Shown piece by piece: positions 17,785 to 25,859 of a stretch of DNA of 64,000 nt. Numbering within the stretch: position 1 is the stretch's first letter; the number at the start of each line of letters is the position of its first letter. The DNA is taken from assembly GCF_025141935.1 (NCBI RefSeq), contig NZ_CP081120.1:124001-188000 (forward strand), read 5' to 3'. The translations under genes were made by a program, and so were the position numbers. Below the pieces are notes generated by a model. The model worked only from the letters and a program-made list of their open reading frames with translations. It ran no database searches and was not told the origin of the DNA. This stretch comes from Sulfitobacter sp. S190 (lineage in GTDB: Bacteria; Pseudomonadota; Alphaproteobacteria; Rhodobacterales; Rhodobacteraceae).

Positions 17785-18450
17785 ATGGCCCGTCTGTTCC
17801 ACGTTCCCCTGTCGCCTTTTTGTCGCAAGATCCGGTTGAGCCTTGCGGAGAAGAAGGTCGAGGTGGAACTGGTCGAGGAGCGCTATTGGGAAGAGGACCC
17901 CGATTTCCTGCGCCGCAATCCGGCGGGCAAGGTGCCGGTGCTGCGGCTGGACGGGATCATGATGGCCGAAAGTGCGGCGATCTGTGAATATATCGAGGAG
18001 ACGCGCCCCGAGCCGTCGCTTTTGCCGAGCGATCCGACGCAGCGTCTGGAAGTGCGCCGTCTGGTCAGCTGGTTCGATGACAAGTTCCATCACGAGGTGA
18101 CGTCGAAGCTGCTCTATGAGCGGGTCAACAAGAAGGTCATGCAGGCGGGATACCCCGACAGCAAGAACGTCAAGGCCGGGGCCAAGGCGATCAAATACCA
18201 TCTGGGGTACATGACGTGGCTGCTTGACCATCGGCGCTGGCTGGCCGGTGATGTGATGACACTCGCCGATTTCGCGGCGGCGGCGCATCTGTCATCGCTG
18301 GACTATATTTCGGACGTGGATTGGAAAAGCTGCCCGGAGGTGAAGGACTGGTATGCCAAGATCAAGTCGCGCCCCGCGTTCCGGTCGATCCTGGCCGATC
18401 AGGTGTCCGGATTTCCGCCGCCGCGGCATTACAATGATCTTGATTTCTGA
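17785..18450 (+). CDS. glutathione S-transferase family protein
   Basis: A 221-residue GST. The thioredoxin-like N-terminal half has HVPLSPFCRKIRLSL (6-20, with the Ser-Pro-Phe-Cys site), the cis-Pro VPVL block (50-53) and ESAAICEYIEE (62-72). The helical C-terminal half carries LTLADFAAAAHLS. Catalytic Cys or Ser use suggests a beta/omega-like class. ATG 17785 has GGAG six bases upstream; an in-frame TTG at 17728 that overlaps mtgA is rejected. Physiological substrate unknown. Confidence 0.9.
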   Translation: MARLFHVPLSPFCRKIRLSLAEKKVEVELVEERYWEEDPDFLRRNPAGKVPVLRLDGIMMAESAAICEYIEETRPEPSLLPSDPTQRLEVRRLVSWFDDKFHHEVTSKLLYERVNKKVMQAGYPDSKNVKAGAKAIKYHLGYMTWLLDHRRWLAGDVMTLADFAAAAHLSSLDYISDVDWKSCPEVKDWYAKIKSRPAFRSILADQVSGFPPPRHYNDLDF

Positions 18451-18513
18451 TCACCTGCGCCCCGTGTCGGACGGCCCGTGCGCGGTGCCGTCGGATTTGA
18501 GTTTAAGGGCAAG

Positions 18514-19542
18514 ATGAAGGACGCGCTGAAGCCGCGACTGGTTGCCCGCGCGCTGGAAGAGGGGTTTGTGGCCTGCCGGATCTGCAAGCCCGGCGATGTG
18601 CCCCATGTCAGGGAGCGGCTGGACGCCTTTGTGGCGGCGGGATACCACGGGCAGATGGGGTGGATGGCCGAGCGGATGGCGTGGCGCGGTGATCCACAAG
18701 CGCTGTGGCCGGAGGCGCGTTCGGTCATCATGCTGGCGGAGAGCTATGCCCCGCTACACGATCCGCTGGAGATACTGGAGCATCCCCGGCAGGGCGCTGT
18801 ATCGGTATATGCTCAGGGGCGGGACTACCACGATATCGTGAAGAAACGGCTCAAGCGGTTGGCGCGGTGGCTAGTGGCGGAGGCGGCCTGCGAGGTGAAG
18901 GTGTTTGTCGATACCGCACCGGTGCCCGAGAAGGCGCTTGCGCAGGCGTCGGGATTGGGATGGCAGGGCAAGCACACCAATGTCCTGAGCCGTGATTGGG
19001 GCAATTGGGCCTTTTTAGGGTCTGTTTTCACCACGCTTGATCTGGAGCCGGATGCGCCTGAGGTCGATCATTGCGGCAGTTGCACCGCCTGTCAGGATAT
19101 TTGTCCGACGCAGGCGTTTCCCGCCCCTTACCAGTTGGACGCGCGGCGGTGCATTTCCTATCTGACGATCGAGCACAAGGGGCCTGTGGCGGAGGATCTG
19201 CGCCCGGCGCTGGGCAACCGCATTTATGGCTGTGACGATTGTCTGGCGGTGTGCCCGTGGAACAAGTTCGCGGTTCGCGCGAGCGACATGCGGTATCACG
19301 GCGGGGCCGGCGGCGATCTGGCGACGCTGGTGGCGCTGGATGATGCGGCGTTCCGGGCGCGGTTTTCGGGCTCACCGATCAAGCGGATCGGGCGTGCGCG
19401 GTTTGTGCGCAATGTGCTTTATGCCATTGGCAATTCCGGTGATGCGGCGTTGCGGGGGGCCGCTGCGGCACTGTGTGACGACCCGGATGGTGCGGTGGCC
19501 GATGCGGCGCGCTGGGCGGTGGCGCGGTTGGACGTTGCGTGA
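18514..19542 (+). CDS. queG: epoxyqueuosine reductase QueG
   Basis: Catalyses the last step of queuosine synthesis, reducing epoxyqueuosine in tRNA with cobalamin and two 4Fe-4S clusters. The 342 residues show [13 protein letters not shown] (131-143, Asp133 in the proposed proton-donor position), GKHTNVL and the ferredoxin pair: [13 protein letters not shown] (Cys187, 190, 193, 197) and [14 protein letters not shown] (Cys240, 243, 247), with Cys213 between. A HEAT-like C-terminal segment is short. ATG 18514 is chosen because AAGGGC lies just upstream; the in-frame extension to 18478 is unconserved. Confidence 0.95.
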   Translation: MKDALKPRLVARALEEGFVACRICKPGDVPHVRERLDAFVAAGYHGQMGWMAERMAWRGDPQALWPEARSVIMLAESYAPLHDPLEILEHPRQGAVSVYAQGRDYHDIVKKRLKRLARWLVAEAACEVKVFVDTAPVPEKALAQASGLGWQGKHTNVLSRDWGNWAFLGSVFTTLDLEPDAPEVDHCGSCTACQDICPTQAFPAPYQLDARRCISYLTIEHKGPVAEDLRPALGNRIYGCDDCLAVCPWNKFAVRASDMRYHGGAGGDLATLVALDDAAFRARFSGSPIKRIGRARFVRNVLYAIGNSGDAALRGAAAALCDDPDGAVADAARWAVARLDVA

Positions 19543-19606
19543 CGCGAATGGGCGGTTTTCGGGGTGCGCGCTGGCGTAGATCAGCGGCGTTCGGCGGGAG
19601 AGAGTG

Positions 19607-21610
19607 ATGGCGATTTTGTTGGGTGTGGATACCGGCGGGACCTATACCGACGCGGTGCTGCTGCGCGACGAGCGTGAGGTGATCGCGAGTGCCAAGGCGT
19701 TGACGACGCGCCATGATCTGGCGGTGGGGGTGGGCAATGCTGTGGCCGCGGTGCTGGCGGCATCGGGGGTGCGCGCGGCAGACGTGTCGCTGGCGTCGCT
19801 GTCGACGACGCTGGCCACGAATGCGCTGGTCGAGGGGCAGGGGGGCCGTGTAGCGCTGATCCTGATCGGGTTCCGGCCGCGTGATCTGGAGGCCCATGGT
19901 TTGCTGGAGGCCCTGAAGGGCGATCCGTATCTTCTGGTTTCGGGGGGCCATGATCATGCGGGGGGAGAGGCGGCGCCGTTGGATGAAGCGGCGATTACCG
20001 CCTTTTTAGAGACGCATAAGGGTGAACTCGGCGGTTTTGCTGTTGCGGCGCAATTCGCCACGCGTAATCCGGCGCATGAACGGCGTGCGATGGCGTTGGT
20101 GGCCCGCGTGACAGGGTGCCCGGTGTCGGCGTCGCATCAGCTGTCTGCGAAACTGAACGGGCCGAAGCGGGCGATGACCGCGATATTGAACGCCCGTCTG
20201 ATCGGCATGATCGAGCGGTTGATCGGACGGGCAGAGGCGTGTTTGCGCGATCTGGGTGTCGTGGCGCCGATGATGGTGGTACGCGGAGACGGGGCGCTGA
20301 TTTCGAGCGGGCAGGCGCGCGCGCGACCGATCGAGACGATCCTGAGCGGACCGGCGGCATCGATTGTCGGGGCACGCTGGATGACGGGCGCGCGCGACGC
20401 GATCGTGTCGGACATCGGGGGGACGACGACCGATGTGGCGTTGTTGCGCGAGGGGCGTCCGGCGATTGATCCGGCGGGCGCGCGGGTCGGGCCGTTTCGC
20501 ACGATGGTCGAGGCGGTTGCGATGCGGACAACCGGATTGGGCGGCGATAGCGAGGTCCATTTCGTGGCGGAGGGGCTGTCGGGGGGCGTGACGCTGGGGC
20601 CACGGCGGGTTTTGCCGGTGTCACTGGTGGCCGCGGACGCACCCGAGGCCGTGCATGCGGCGCTGGATGCGCAGCTGCGCCGGGCGGTGCCGGCGGAGCA
20701 CGACGGGCGGTTTGTACGGGCTGTTGAAGGCGCGCAATACGCCGGATTGGGTGCGCGGGAGCGGACGCTGCTGGACCGGATCGGCACGACGGTGCGCCCG
20801 CTGGAAGACGTGCTGCGCGCACGGGTCGAGACAGGGGCGCTGGATCGGTTGTGGGGCTGGGGCATGGTGCAGATCGCCGCTGTTGCGCCATCGGATGCGG
20901 CGCATTTGCTTGGCCTGTCGGATGCCTGGGACGCGGATGCCGCGCGAAAGGCGCTGCAGCTGTTTGCGCGCAGGCGGACGGGCGCGGGGGAGCCGTTGGC
21001 CAAGGACGCAGAGGACATGGCGCAGATGATCGTGGCGCAGTTGCAGCGGCAGACGGAATTGGCCTTGTTAAAGACTGCTTTTGCCGAAGAAGGCCAGGAT
21101 TTTGGTGCGGCGCCGGACGTGTTGGCGCGGCATGCGCTGTTGCAGCGCGGGTTGGACCAGCACCGCGGGTTGGTGCGGCTGGACGCCGGGTTGGCGGTGC
21201 CGGTCATCGGGTTGGGCGCATCGGCGCCGACCTATTATCCGGCCGTGGGCCAGCGGCTGGGTTGCGAGATGATACTGCCCGCGCATGCCGACGTGGCCAA
21301 TGCCATCGGTGCGGTTGTCGGGCGGGTGACCATGCGCGAGACAGGCACCGTGACCGCGCCGAGCGAAGGCACATTTCGCGTGCATCTGGCCGAGGGGCCG
21401 GAGGATTTTGCCGATCAGGAAACCGCATTGGGCCGTCTGGAAGACGTGCTGCGCACGCGGGCGTGCGGCGCGGCAGAGGCGGCGGGTGCGGCGGACATCA
21501 CCGTTGATGTGATGCGCGATATCCGTACCGCAGGGGTCGAGGCGCGCGAGGTATTTGTGGAGGCGCAGATGACGGTCGAGGCCTCGGGGCGGCCACGGGT
21601 CGCCGGATAA
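19607..21610 (+). CDS. HyuA-type hydantoinase/oxoprolinase subunit, stand-alone
   Basis: A 667-residue ATP-dependent hydantoinase/oxoprolinase A-subunit homologue. The N-terminal part opens with LGVDTGGTYTDAVLL, and the actin-like ATPase core has the second phosphate loop SDIGGTTTDVALL near 267-279. HyuA normally pairs with HyuB to open five-membered amide rings. No HyuB gene is next to it, so this may be one of the stand-alone members of unknown substrate. A GTG directly precedes the ATG; ATG 19607 with GGGAGAGAG upstream is preferred. Leu codon TTG is frequent here. Confidence 0.85.
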   Translation: MAILLGVDTGGTYTDAVLLRDEREVIASAKALTTRHDLAVGVGNAVAAVLAASGVRAADVSLASLSTTLATNALVEGQGGRVALILIGFRPRDLEAHGLLEALKGDPYLLVSGGHDHAGGEAAPLDEAAITAFLETHKGELGGFAVAAQFATRNPAHERRAMALVARVTGCPVSASHQLSAKLNGPKRAMTAILNARLIGMIERLIGRAEACLRDLGVVAPMMVVRGDGALISSGQARARPIETILSGPAASIVGARWMTGARDAIVSDIGGTTTDVALLREGRPAIDPAGARVGPFRTMVEAVAMRTTGLGGDSEVHFVAEGLSGGVTLGPRRVLPVSLVAADAPEAVHAALDAQLRRAVPAEHDGRFVRAVEGAQYAGLGARERTLLDRIGTTVRPLEDVLRARVETGALDRLWGWGMVQIAAVAPSDAAHLLGLSDAWDADAARKALQLFARRRTGAGEPLAKDAEDMAQMIVAQLQRQTELALLKTAFAEEGQDFGAAPDVLARHALLQRGLDQHRGLVRLDAGLAVPVIGLGASAPTYYPAVGQRLGCEMILPAHADVANAIGAVVGRVTMRETGTVTAPSEGTFRVHLAEGPEDFADQETALGRLEDVLRTRACGAAEAAGAADITVDVMRDIRTAGVEAREVFVEAQMTVEASGRPRVAG

Positions 21611-21628
21611 TACGGAAAGACCCAAAGA

Positions 21629-21655
21629 AAAACCCCGGCGCGGGGCCCGGGTTTT
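21629..21655. terminator. bidirectional terminator between the HyuA-type gene and msrA
   Basis: Inverted repeat AAAACCC with GGGTTTT, extended inward by two further G-C pairs after one mismatch, lies between the convergent stops at 21610 and 21665. The flanking A and T runs give a U-tract on both strands. Confidence 0.7.
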
Positions 21656-21664
21656 GCAGGGTGT

Positions 21665-22174
21665 CTATTCAGCCGCGGCGCGTTTGGGCAAGACCCAGTC
21701 GGGGCGCGGGAAGTGGCAGGTGTAGCCGTTGGGAATACGCTCCAGATAATCCTGATGCTCGGGCTCTGCTTCCCAGAAATCGGACACGGGTTCGACTTCG
21801 GTGACGACCTTTCCGGGCCAGATGCCGGAGGCTTCGACATCGGCGATGGTGTCGAGCGCCACCGCTTTCTGATCCTCGCTGGTGTAGTAGATCGCGGAGC
21901 GATAGCTCATGCCGCGGTCATTGCCCTGCCGGTTGAGCGTGGTGGGATCGTGGATCTGGAAGAAGAATTCCAGCAGATCGCGGTAGCTCATCCGGTCGGG
22001 ATCAAAGATCACTTCGATCGCTTCGGCATGGGTGCCGTGGTTGCGGTAGGTGGCGTTGGGCACATCACCGCCGGAATAGCCGACACGGGTGGATGTCACG
22101 CCGTCCATCTTGCGGATCAGATCCTGCATGCCCCAGAAGCATCCACCGGCCAGTACTGCACGTTCATCGCTCAT
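21665..22174 (-). CDS. msrA: peptide-methionine (S)-S-oxide reductase MsrA
   Basis: Repairs methionine-S-sulfoxide in proteins in the cytosol. The 169 residues carry the catalytic AGGCFWG (9-15, Cys12), TRVGYSGG, a [13 protein letters not shown] block and the later FHDPT-like [14 protein letters not shown] stretch. Its ATG overlaps the msrB stop (ATGA), so the two repair enzymes are translationally coupled, with msrB first. Confidence 0.96.
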   Translation of the reverse strand: MSDERAVLAGGCFWGMQDLIRKMDGVTSTRVGYSGGDVPNATYRNHGTHAEAIEVIFDPDRMSYRDLLEFFFQIHDPTTLNRQGNDRGMSYRSAIYYTSEDQKAVALDTIADVEASGIWPGKVVTEVEPVSDFWEAEPEHQDYLERIPNGYTCHFPRPDWVLPKRAAAE

Positions 22175-22614
22175 GCGACATCCTCCACTTGATCAATGTA
22201 TTGTCCGTATCCTTCGGCTTCCATGTCGTCACGGTGCACAAACCGCAGCGACGCGGAGTTGATGCAATACCGCAGCCCGCCGCGATCGGCCGGACCGTCG
22301 GGAAACACGTGGCCCAGATGGCTGTCGCCATGTTTGGAGCGCACTTCGGTCCGCACCATGCCCAGCGAGGCATCGCGGTGTTCGGTCACGTTGTCGATGG
22401 GTTTGGTAAAGCTGGGCCAGCCGCAGCCGCTTTCGTATTTGTCGGACGATGCAAAAAGCGGTTCGCCCGAGACGATATCGACGTAAATGCCCGGTTCCTT
22501 GTTGCCCAGCAACTTGCCTGTGCCGGGGCGTTCGGTGCCCGATTCCTGTGTCACGTGATATTCTTCGGGCGACAGGGTCGCGATCACGTCGGGGTTTTTG
22601 GTGTACTCTGGCAT
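22171..22614 (-). CDS. msrB: peptide-methionine (R)-S-oxide reductase MsrB, zinc-free form
   Basis: Repairs methionine-R-sulfoxide. The 147 residues have SGCGWPSF (62-69, resolving-type Cys64), [10 protein letters not shown] and the catalytic [11 protein letters not shown] (Cys117). The two CxxC zinc pairs present in many MsrB proteins are absent: the matching positions read YVDIVSG and SKHGDS. ATG 22614 has AAGGAG at ideal spacing; the long in-frame extension to 22884 would run across the divergent peroxidase gene and is rejected. It forms an operon with msrA. Confidence 0.95.
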   Translation of the reverse strand: MPEYTKNPDVIATLSPEEYHVTQESGTERPGTGKLLGNKEPGIYVDIVSGEPLFASSDKYESGCGWPSFTKPIDNVTEHRDASLGMVRTEVRSKHGDSHLGHVFPDGPADRGGLRYCINSASLRFVHRDDMEAEGYGQYIDQVEDVA

Positions 22615-22741
22615 GGTGTCTCCTTGCGCGGGTGTCGGGCAATAGATGGGGTGTTTTGCGCCGATTTCAAAGGGTCCGCCACGATCTGTGAACCAAGGGG
22701 CGCCGTGCTGCGTATTGTTAGGGAAAGCGGAGGATCGAGAG

Positions 22742-23260
22742 ATGCGCATTATCATGGCGGTACTTTTGTGGATGGGGGCGGGTGGCGCGTGGGCCGCGCC
22801 GCTGGATACCGTGTTTGCCAACATCGACGGCGGCACCATCGAGATGTCGGATTTCCGCGGAAAGCCGGTTCTGGTGGTCAACACCGCGTCGCAATGCGGT
22901 TTTACCTATCAGTATGACGGGTTGCAGGCGCTTTATGATGCGTACCGCGACCGGGGGCTGGTGGTGCTGGCCGTGCCGTCCGACGATTTCAACCAGGAGC
23001 TTGCCAGCGCCGAGGCGGTGAAGGAGTTCTGCGCATTGAACTTTGCGCTGGATCTGCCGATGGCGGATGTGAGCCGTGTGAAGGGCGCCGATGCCCATCC
23101 GTTTTACCGCGCGGTGCGGGCCGAGACCGGATTTGTGCCCCGCTGGAATTTCAACAAGGTCCTGATTGCCCCTGACGGGGCGGTGGCGGGCAGTTGGGGA
23201 TCGAATGTGAAGCCACGCTCGCCCAAGATCACGCGCCAGATCGAGGCGATGCTGCCCTAG
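22742..23260 (+). CDS. exported glutathione peroxidase-family protein
   Basis: A 172-residue thiol peroxidase with a signal peptide ([18 protein letters not shown], then Ala-Pro), so probably periplasmic. The peroxidatic Cys52 lies in [13 protein letters not shown], and the conserved Trp in FVPRWNFNK is present. The usual Gln-containing NQF block is replaced by VPSDDF, so the classic Cys-Gln-Trp triad is incomplete, as in some bacterial relatives. ATG 22742 follows GGAGGATCGAGAG. It is divergent from msrB-msrA, which points to a shared oxidative-stress role. Its stop overlaps that of the next gene. Confidence 0.88.
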   Translation: MRIIMAVLLWMGAGGAWAAPLDTVFANIDGGTIEMSDFRGKPVLVVNTASQCGFTYQYDGLQALYDAYRDRGLVVLAVPSDDFNQELASAEAVKEFCALNFALDLPMADVSRVKGADAHPFYRAVRAETGFVPRWNFNKVLIAPDGAVAGSWGSNVKPRSPKITRQIEAMLP

Positions 23261-24123
23261 GTGCGTTGCCGCGACAGCTGTACCGCGAGGATGCCGAGGG
23301 TGATGATGATGACACCCGCCACATCGCGCGGACCCAGCGTTTCGCCCAGAAGGAGGGCCGCGATCAGCACGCCAAAAAACGGATTGAGAAAATGGAACGT
23401 CGCGGCCCGTGTGGCCCCGATGCGCCCGACCAGCCAGAACCAGATGGCCGTGGCCGCGAGGCCCGGCACAAAGCAGGTATAGAGAAACGCCCAGAGCAGG
23501 GGCCACGTGGGGTTGACCATTGGTGTCTCGAACAGGGCGGTGGCGACCGACAGGACCGCGCAGCCGACCAGCATTTGCAGCCCCACCACCATCAGCGCGT
23601 TGCCCCCCGATGTGGCCCCGCGCACCATGAGGGTCGCCGTGGCCAGCGCCAGCACCCCCAGAATACACAGCATCAGCCCCATCGGTTCGACACCGGCCGT
23701 CAGCCGTGCCCCCATGATCAGGCCCACGCCCGCCAGCCCCGCCAGCAGCCCCAGCACGCCCACGGGCCGCAGCCGTTCGCCCAGAAACAGGAACGAGAAG
23801 AACGCCACCAGCAGCGGCATGGCCGATGCGATGATCGCGGCGAGCGAGGCTTCGATCGTTTGCATCGCCACGAAGAAGAGGCCGAGGTAGATCGCGTTTT
23901 GCGCCACGCCGAAGACGATTGTTGCCCGCCACTGGGCCGCCGTGAGCCGCCAGTGCTGGCCCAGCATCAGCGCGATGCCGACCCCCACCAGACCCGACAG
24001 CAGGTAGCGCGCGGAAAGCGCCAGCAGCGGCGAGGCGTCGGCCACGATGATACGCGCCGACGAAAAGGCCGACGACCACATCAGGGCAAACAACAGCCCC
24101 ATGCCGATTGCGCGTAGATCCAT
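23257..24123 (-). CDS. EamA/DMT-superfamily transporter
   Basis: A 288-residue inner-membrane protein with ten hydrophobic helices arranged as two EamA repeats, the second ending in FFGVLIAALLLGETLGPRD. Such carriers export amino acids or other small metabolites; the substrate is not predictable. It converges on the peroxidase gene with overlapping stops (CTAG). Confidence 0.88.
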   Translation of the reverse strand: MDLRAIGMGLLFALMWSSAFSSARIIVADASPLLALSARYLLSGLVGVGIALMLGQHWRLTAAQWRATIVFGVAQNAIYLGLFFVAMQTIEASLAAIIASAMPLLVAFFSFLFLGERLRPVGVLGLLAGLAGVGLIMGARLTAGVEPMGLMLCILGVLALATATLMVRGATSGGNALMVVGLQMLVGCAVLSVATALFETPMVNPTWPLLWAFLYTCFVPGLAATAIWFWLVGRIGATRAATFHFLNPFFGVLIAALLLGETLGPRDVAGVIIITLGILAVQLSRQRT

Positions 24124-24187
24124 GATGTCTGCCCCCGGTGCCCGTTGGCCGCACCATGTTGCAGAACGCGGGGCGGGGCAACCGCGG

Positions 24188-25285
24188 TCAGTGTCTGGGG
24201 AACAAAAGCACCAGATGCGCGCCGTCGCCTGTCAGTTCGTGGGTGAGTGTGCCGCCGAGATTGGACGCGGCGGCGGCGACGAGGCTTTGCCCGATGCCGC
24301 TGACGGCGGAGCCCTTGGGGGCTGGCGCGCTGTCGCCTTTGCCGTTGTCGGTCGCTTCGAGCATCAGGTGATTGTCGGCGGTGCATTTCAGCCGCACGGC
24401 GATGTCACCTGCCCCGCCTTCGTCGAACCCGTGCTTGATGCTGTTTGCGACAAATTCGCTGAGCACGATCCCGAGATCGGAGGCGTGGTTCGAGGGTAGG
24501 TCGACGGCATCGAAATCGCCGTGGATCGACAGGCCATCGGGGGCGTTCTGTTGCAGGGTTTCAATGATGCCGGTCAGGTATCTGTCGACGCTGATTTTGG
24601 CGTCGCTGCCGGAATGTTGCAGCTGCTGGTGCAGGCTCGACATGGAATCGATGCGCCGCTGGACCGCGTCAAGGGCGGCGCGGGCGGTCGGATCCTCGAT
24701 GGTGCGGGCATAGATGCGGACCATTGAGGAGGTGGCCTGCAGCGAATTCTTGACCCTGTGATCCATTTCGGCCCGCAGGATTTCCTGATTGCGCAGGGCG
24801 CGTTTCAGCTCAAGCTGTTTGACCACCTGCGCGGCCAGCGTGCGCAGGGTGGCGCGCTGGAACGGGGTCAGCCTGCGCGGGCGGTTGTCGAGGATGCACA
24901 GGGTGCCCAGCGGCATATGCCCCGCCGCCAGAAGCGGCGCGCCAGCGTAGAAAAGCATCGGCGGGTCGCTGTCGTGCAGCAGCGTGTTGTCCGCGGTGCG
25001 CGGATCGCGGCGGGTGTCCTCGATTTCGAGGATATCGTCCTGCAAGATCGCGTGGGCGCAGACGGCGGTGGTAAAGGGCGTTTCGGGCAGCGCCATGCCG
25101 GTGCGGGCCTTGAACCACTGGCGGTCCTCGTCAACGAGCGAGATCAGCGCGGTCGGCACGTCGCAGATCGCGGCGATCAGGTTCACGATGTCGTCGAACT
25201 GGTCCTCGGGCGCGGTGTCCAGCACGCCAAAGTCGTGCAGGGTTTCGATCCGCCGGGGGTTTTGTGGATGGGGTGGTGCGCGCAC
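24188..25285 (-). CDS. GAF-domain sensor histidine kinase (HisKA_2/HWE type)
   Basis: A 365-residue soluble kinase. The N-terminal GAF domain spans about 25-158 (VPTALISLVDEDRQWFKA, with CAHAILQ). The phosphoacceptor segment is EMDHRVKNSLQATSSM (173-188, His176), typical of HisKA_2/HWE kinases of general stress pathways, and a HATPase with EFVANSIKHGF and ATDNGKG follows. There is no receiver domain or adjacent response regulator. GTG 25285 is chosen with GGGGGAAC upstream, and a Pro-rich N-terminus precedes the GAF domain. The ligand is unknown. Confidence 0.88.
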   Translation of the reverse strand: MRAPPHPQNPRRIETLHDFGVLDTAPEDQFDDIVNLIAAICDVPTALISLVDEDRQWFKARTGMALPETPFTTAVCAHAILQDDILEIEDTRRDPRTADNTLLHDSDPPMLFYAGAPLLAAGHMPLGTLCILDNRPRRLTPFQRATLRTLAAQVVKQLELKRALRNQEILRAEMDHRVKNSLQATSSMVRIYARTIEDPTARAALDAVQRRIDSMSSLHQQLQHSGSDAKISVDRYLTGIIETLQQNAPDGLSIHGDFDAVDLPSNHASDLGIVLSEFVANSIKHGFDEGGAGDIAVRLKCTADNHLMLEATDNGKGDSAPAPKGSAVSGIGQSLVAAAASNLGGTLTHELTGDGAHLVLLFPRH

Positions 25286-25373
25286 GGATGTTCCCCCGCT
25301 GGGTATTCAGGCAGTCCGTAACGGACCTGCCGCAGTTGTGGACCAATCAACACACCCTGTCCACAGACCGCAC

Positions 25374-25401
25374 AAAAAAAGGGCCGCCCGACGGGCGACC
25401 C
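25374..25401 (-). terminator. rho-independent terminator of hup
   Basis: On the minus strand GGGTCGCCC pairs with GGGCGGCCC (one G-U) around a three-base loop and is followed by seven T residues. It lies 28 bases beyond the hup stop. Confidence 0.9.
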
Positions 25402-25428
25402 AATTCATACTGTCCCCGAAAGGCGGGA

Positions 25429-25719
25429 TCAGCCGTTAACGCTGTCTTTGAGCGCTTTGGCGATGGTCATTTTCACGACCTTGTCCGCTTCTTTCTTGAA
25501 CTGTTCGCCGGTCGCAGGGTTGCGCACCATACGCTCGGGGCGTTCGCGGCAGTAGATTTTGCCGACGCCGGGCAGGGTCACTGCGCCACCGGCGGAAACT
25601 TCGCGGGTGATCAGATCGCAGACTGCTTCCAGTGCTGCGCCTGCAGATTTCTTATCCGTGTCCATCTCTTCGGCCAGAGCGGCGACGAGCTGGGTCTTCG
25701 TCATTGGTTTGTTTGCCAT
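25429..25719 (-). CDS. hup: HU-family DNA-binding protein
   Basis: A 96-residue nucleoid protein of the HU/IHF fold that bends DNA non-specifically. It has the helical dimer region (KTQLVAALAEEM) and a beta-arm with ERPERMVRNPATGEQF containing the intercalating Pro, ending in VKMTIAKALKDSV. The GVGKIYCRERP segment before the arm is divergent from E. coli HU, and the protein carries a few extra N-terminal residues. GAAGGAGAC lies upstream of the ATG. It is a single gene with its own promoter and terminator. Confidence 0.92.
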   Translation of the reverse strand: MANKPMTKTQLVAALAEEMDTDKKSAGAALEAVCDLITREVSAGGAVTLPGVGKIYCRERPERMVRNPATGEQFKKEADKVVKMTIAKALKDSVNG

Positions 25720-25766
25720 TTGTTATGTCTCCTTCGTCCGCCCGAATATTGGGCCTCATTGGCAGA

Positions 25767-25796
25767 ATGTAACGGTATGTTGTGATCAAACACAAC
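25767..25796 (-). promoter_or_regulatory. hup promoter with overlapping inverted repeat
   Basis: Read on the minus strand, TTGTGT and TTACAT are spaced by 17 bases, ending 47 bases before the hup ATG. The perfect dyad GTTGTG-N6-CACAAC (25779-25796) overlaps the -35 element and could be an operator. A-tracts further upstream (25830-25852) may act as an UP or bending element. Confidence 0.45.
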
Positions 25797-25859
25797 GAAT
25801 AGTGGCGTGCCAGACGAAGAAAACTGAGGTTTTTTGCGTTTTTTTGCCAGTTTCGACCC

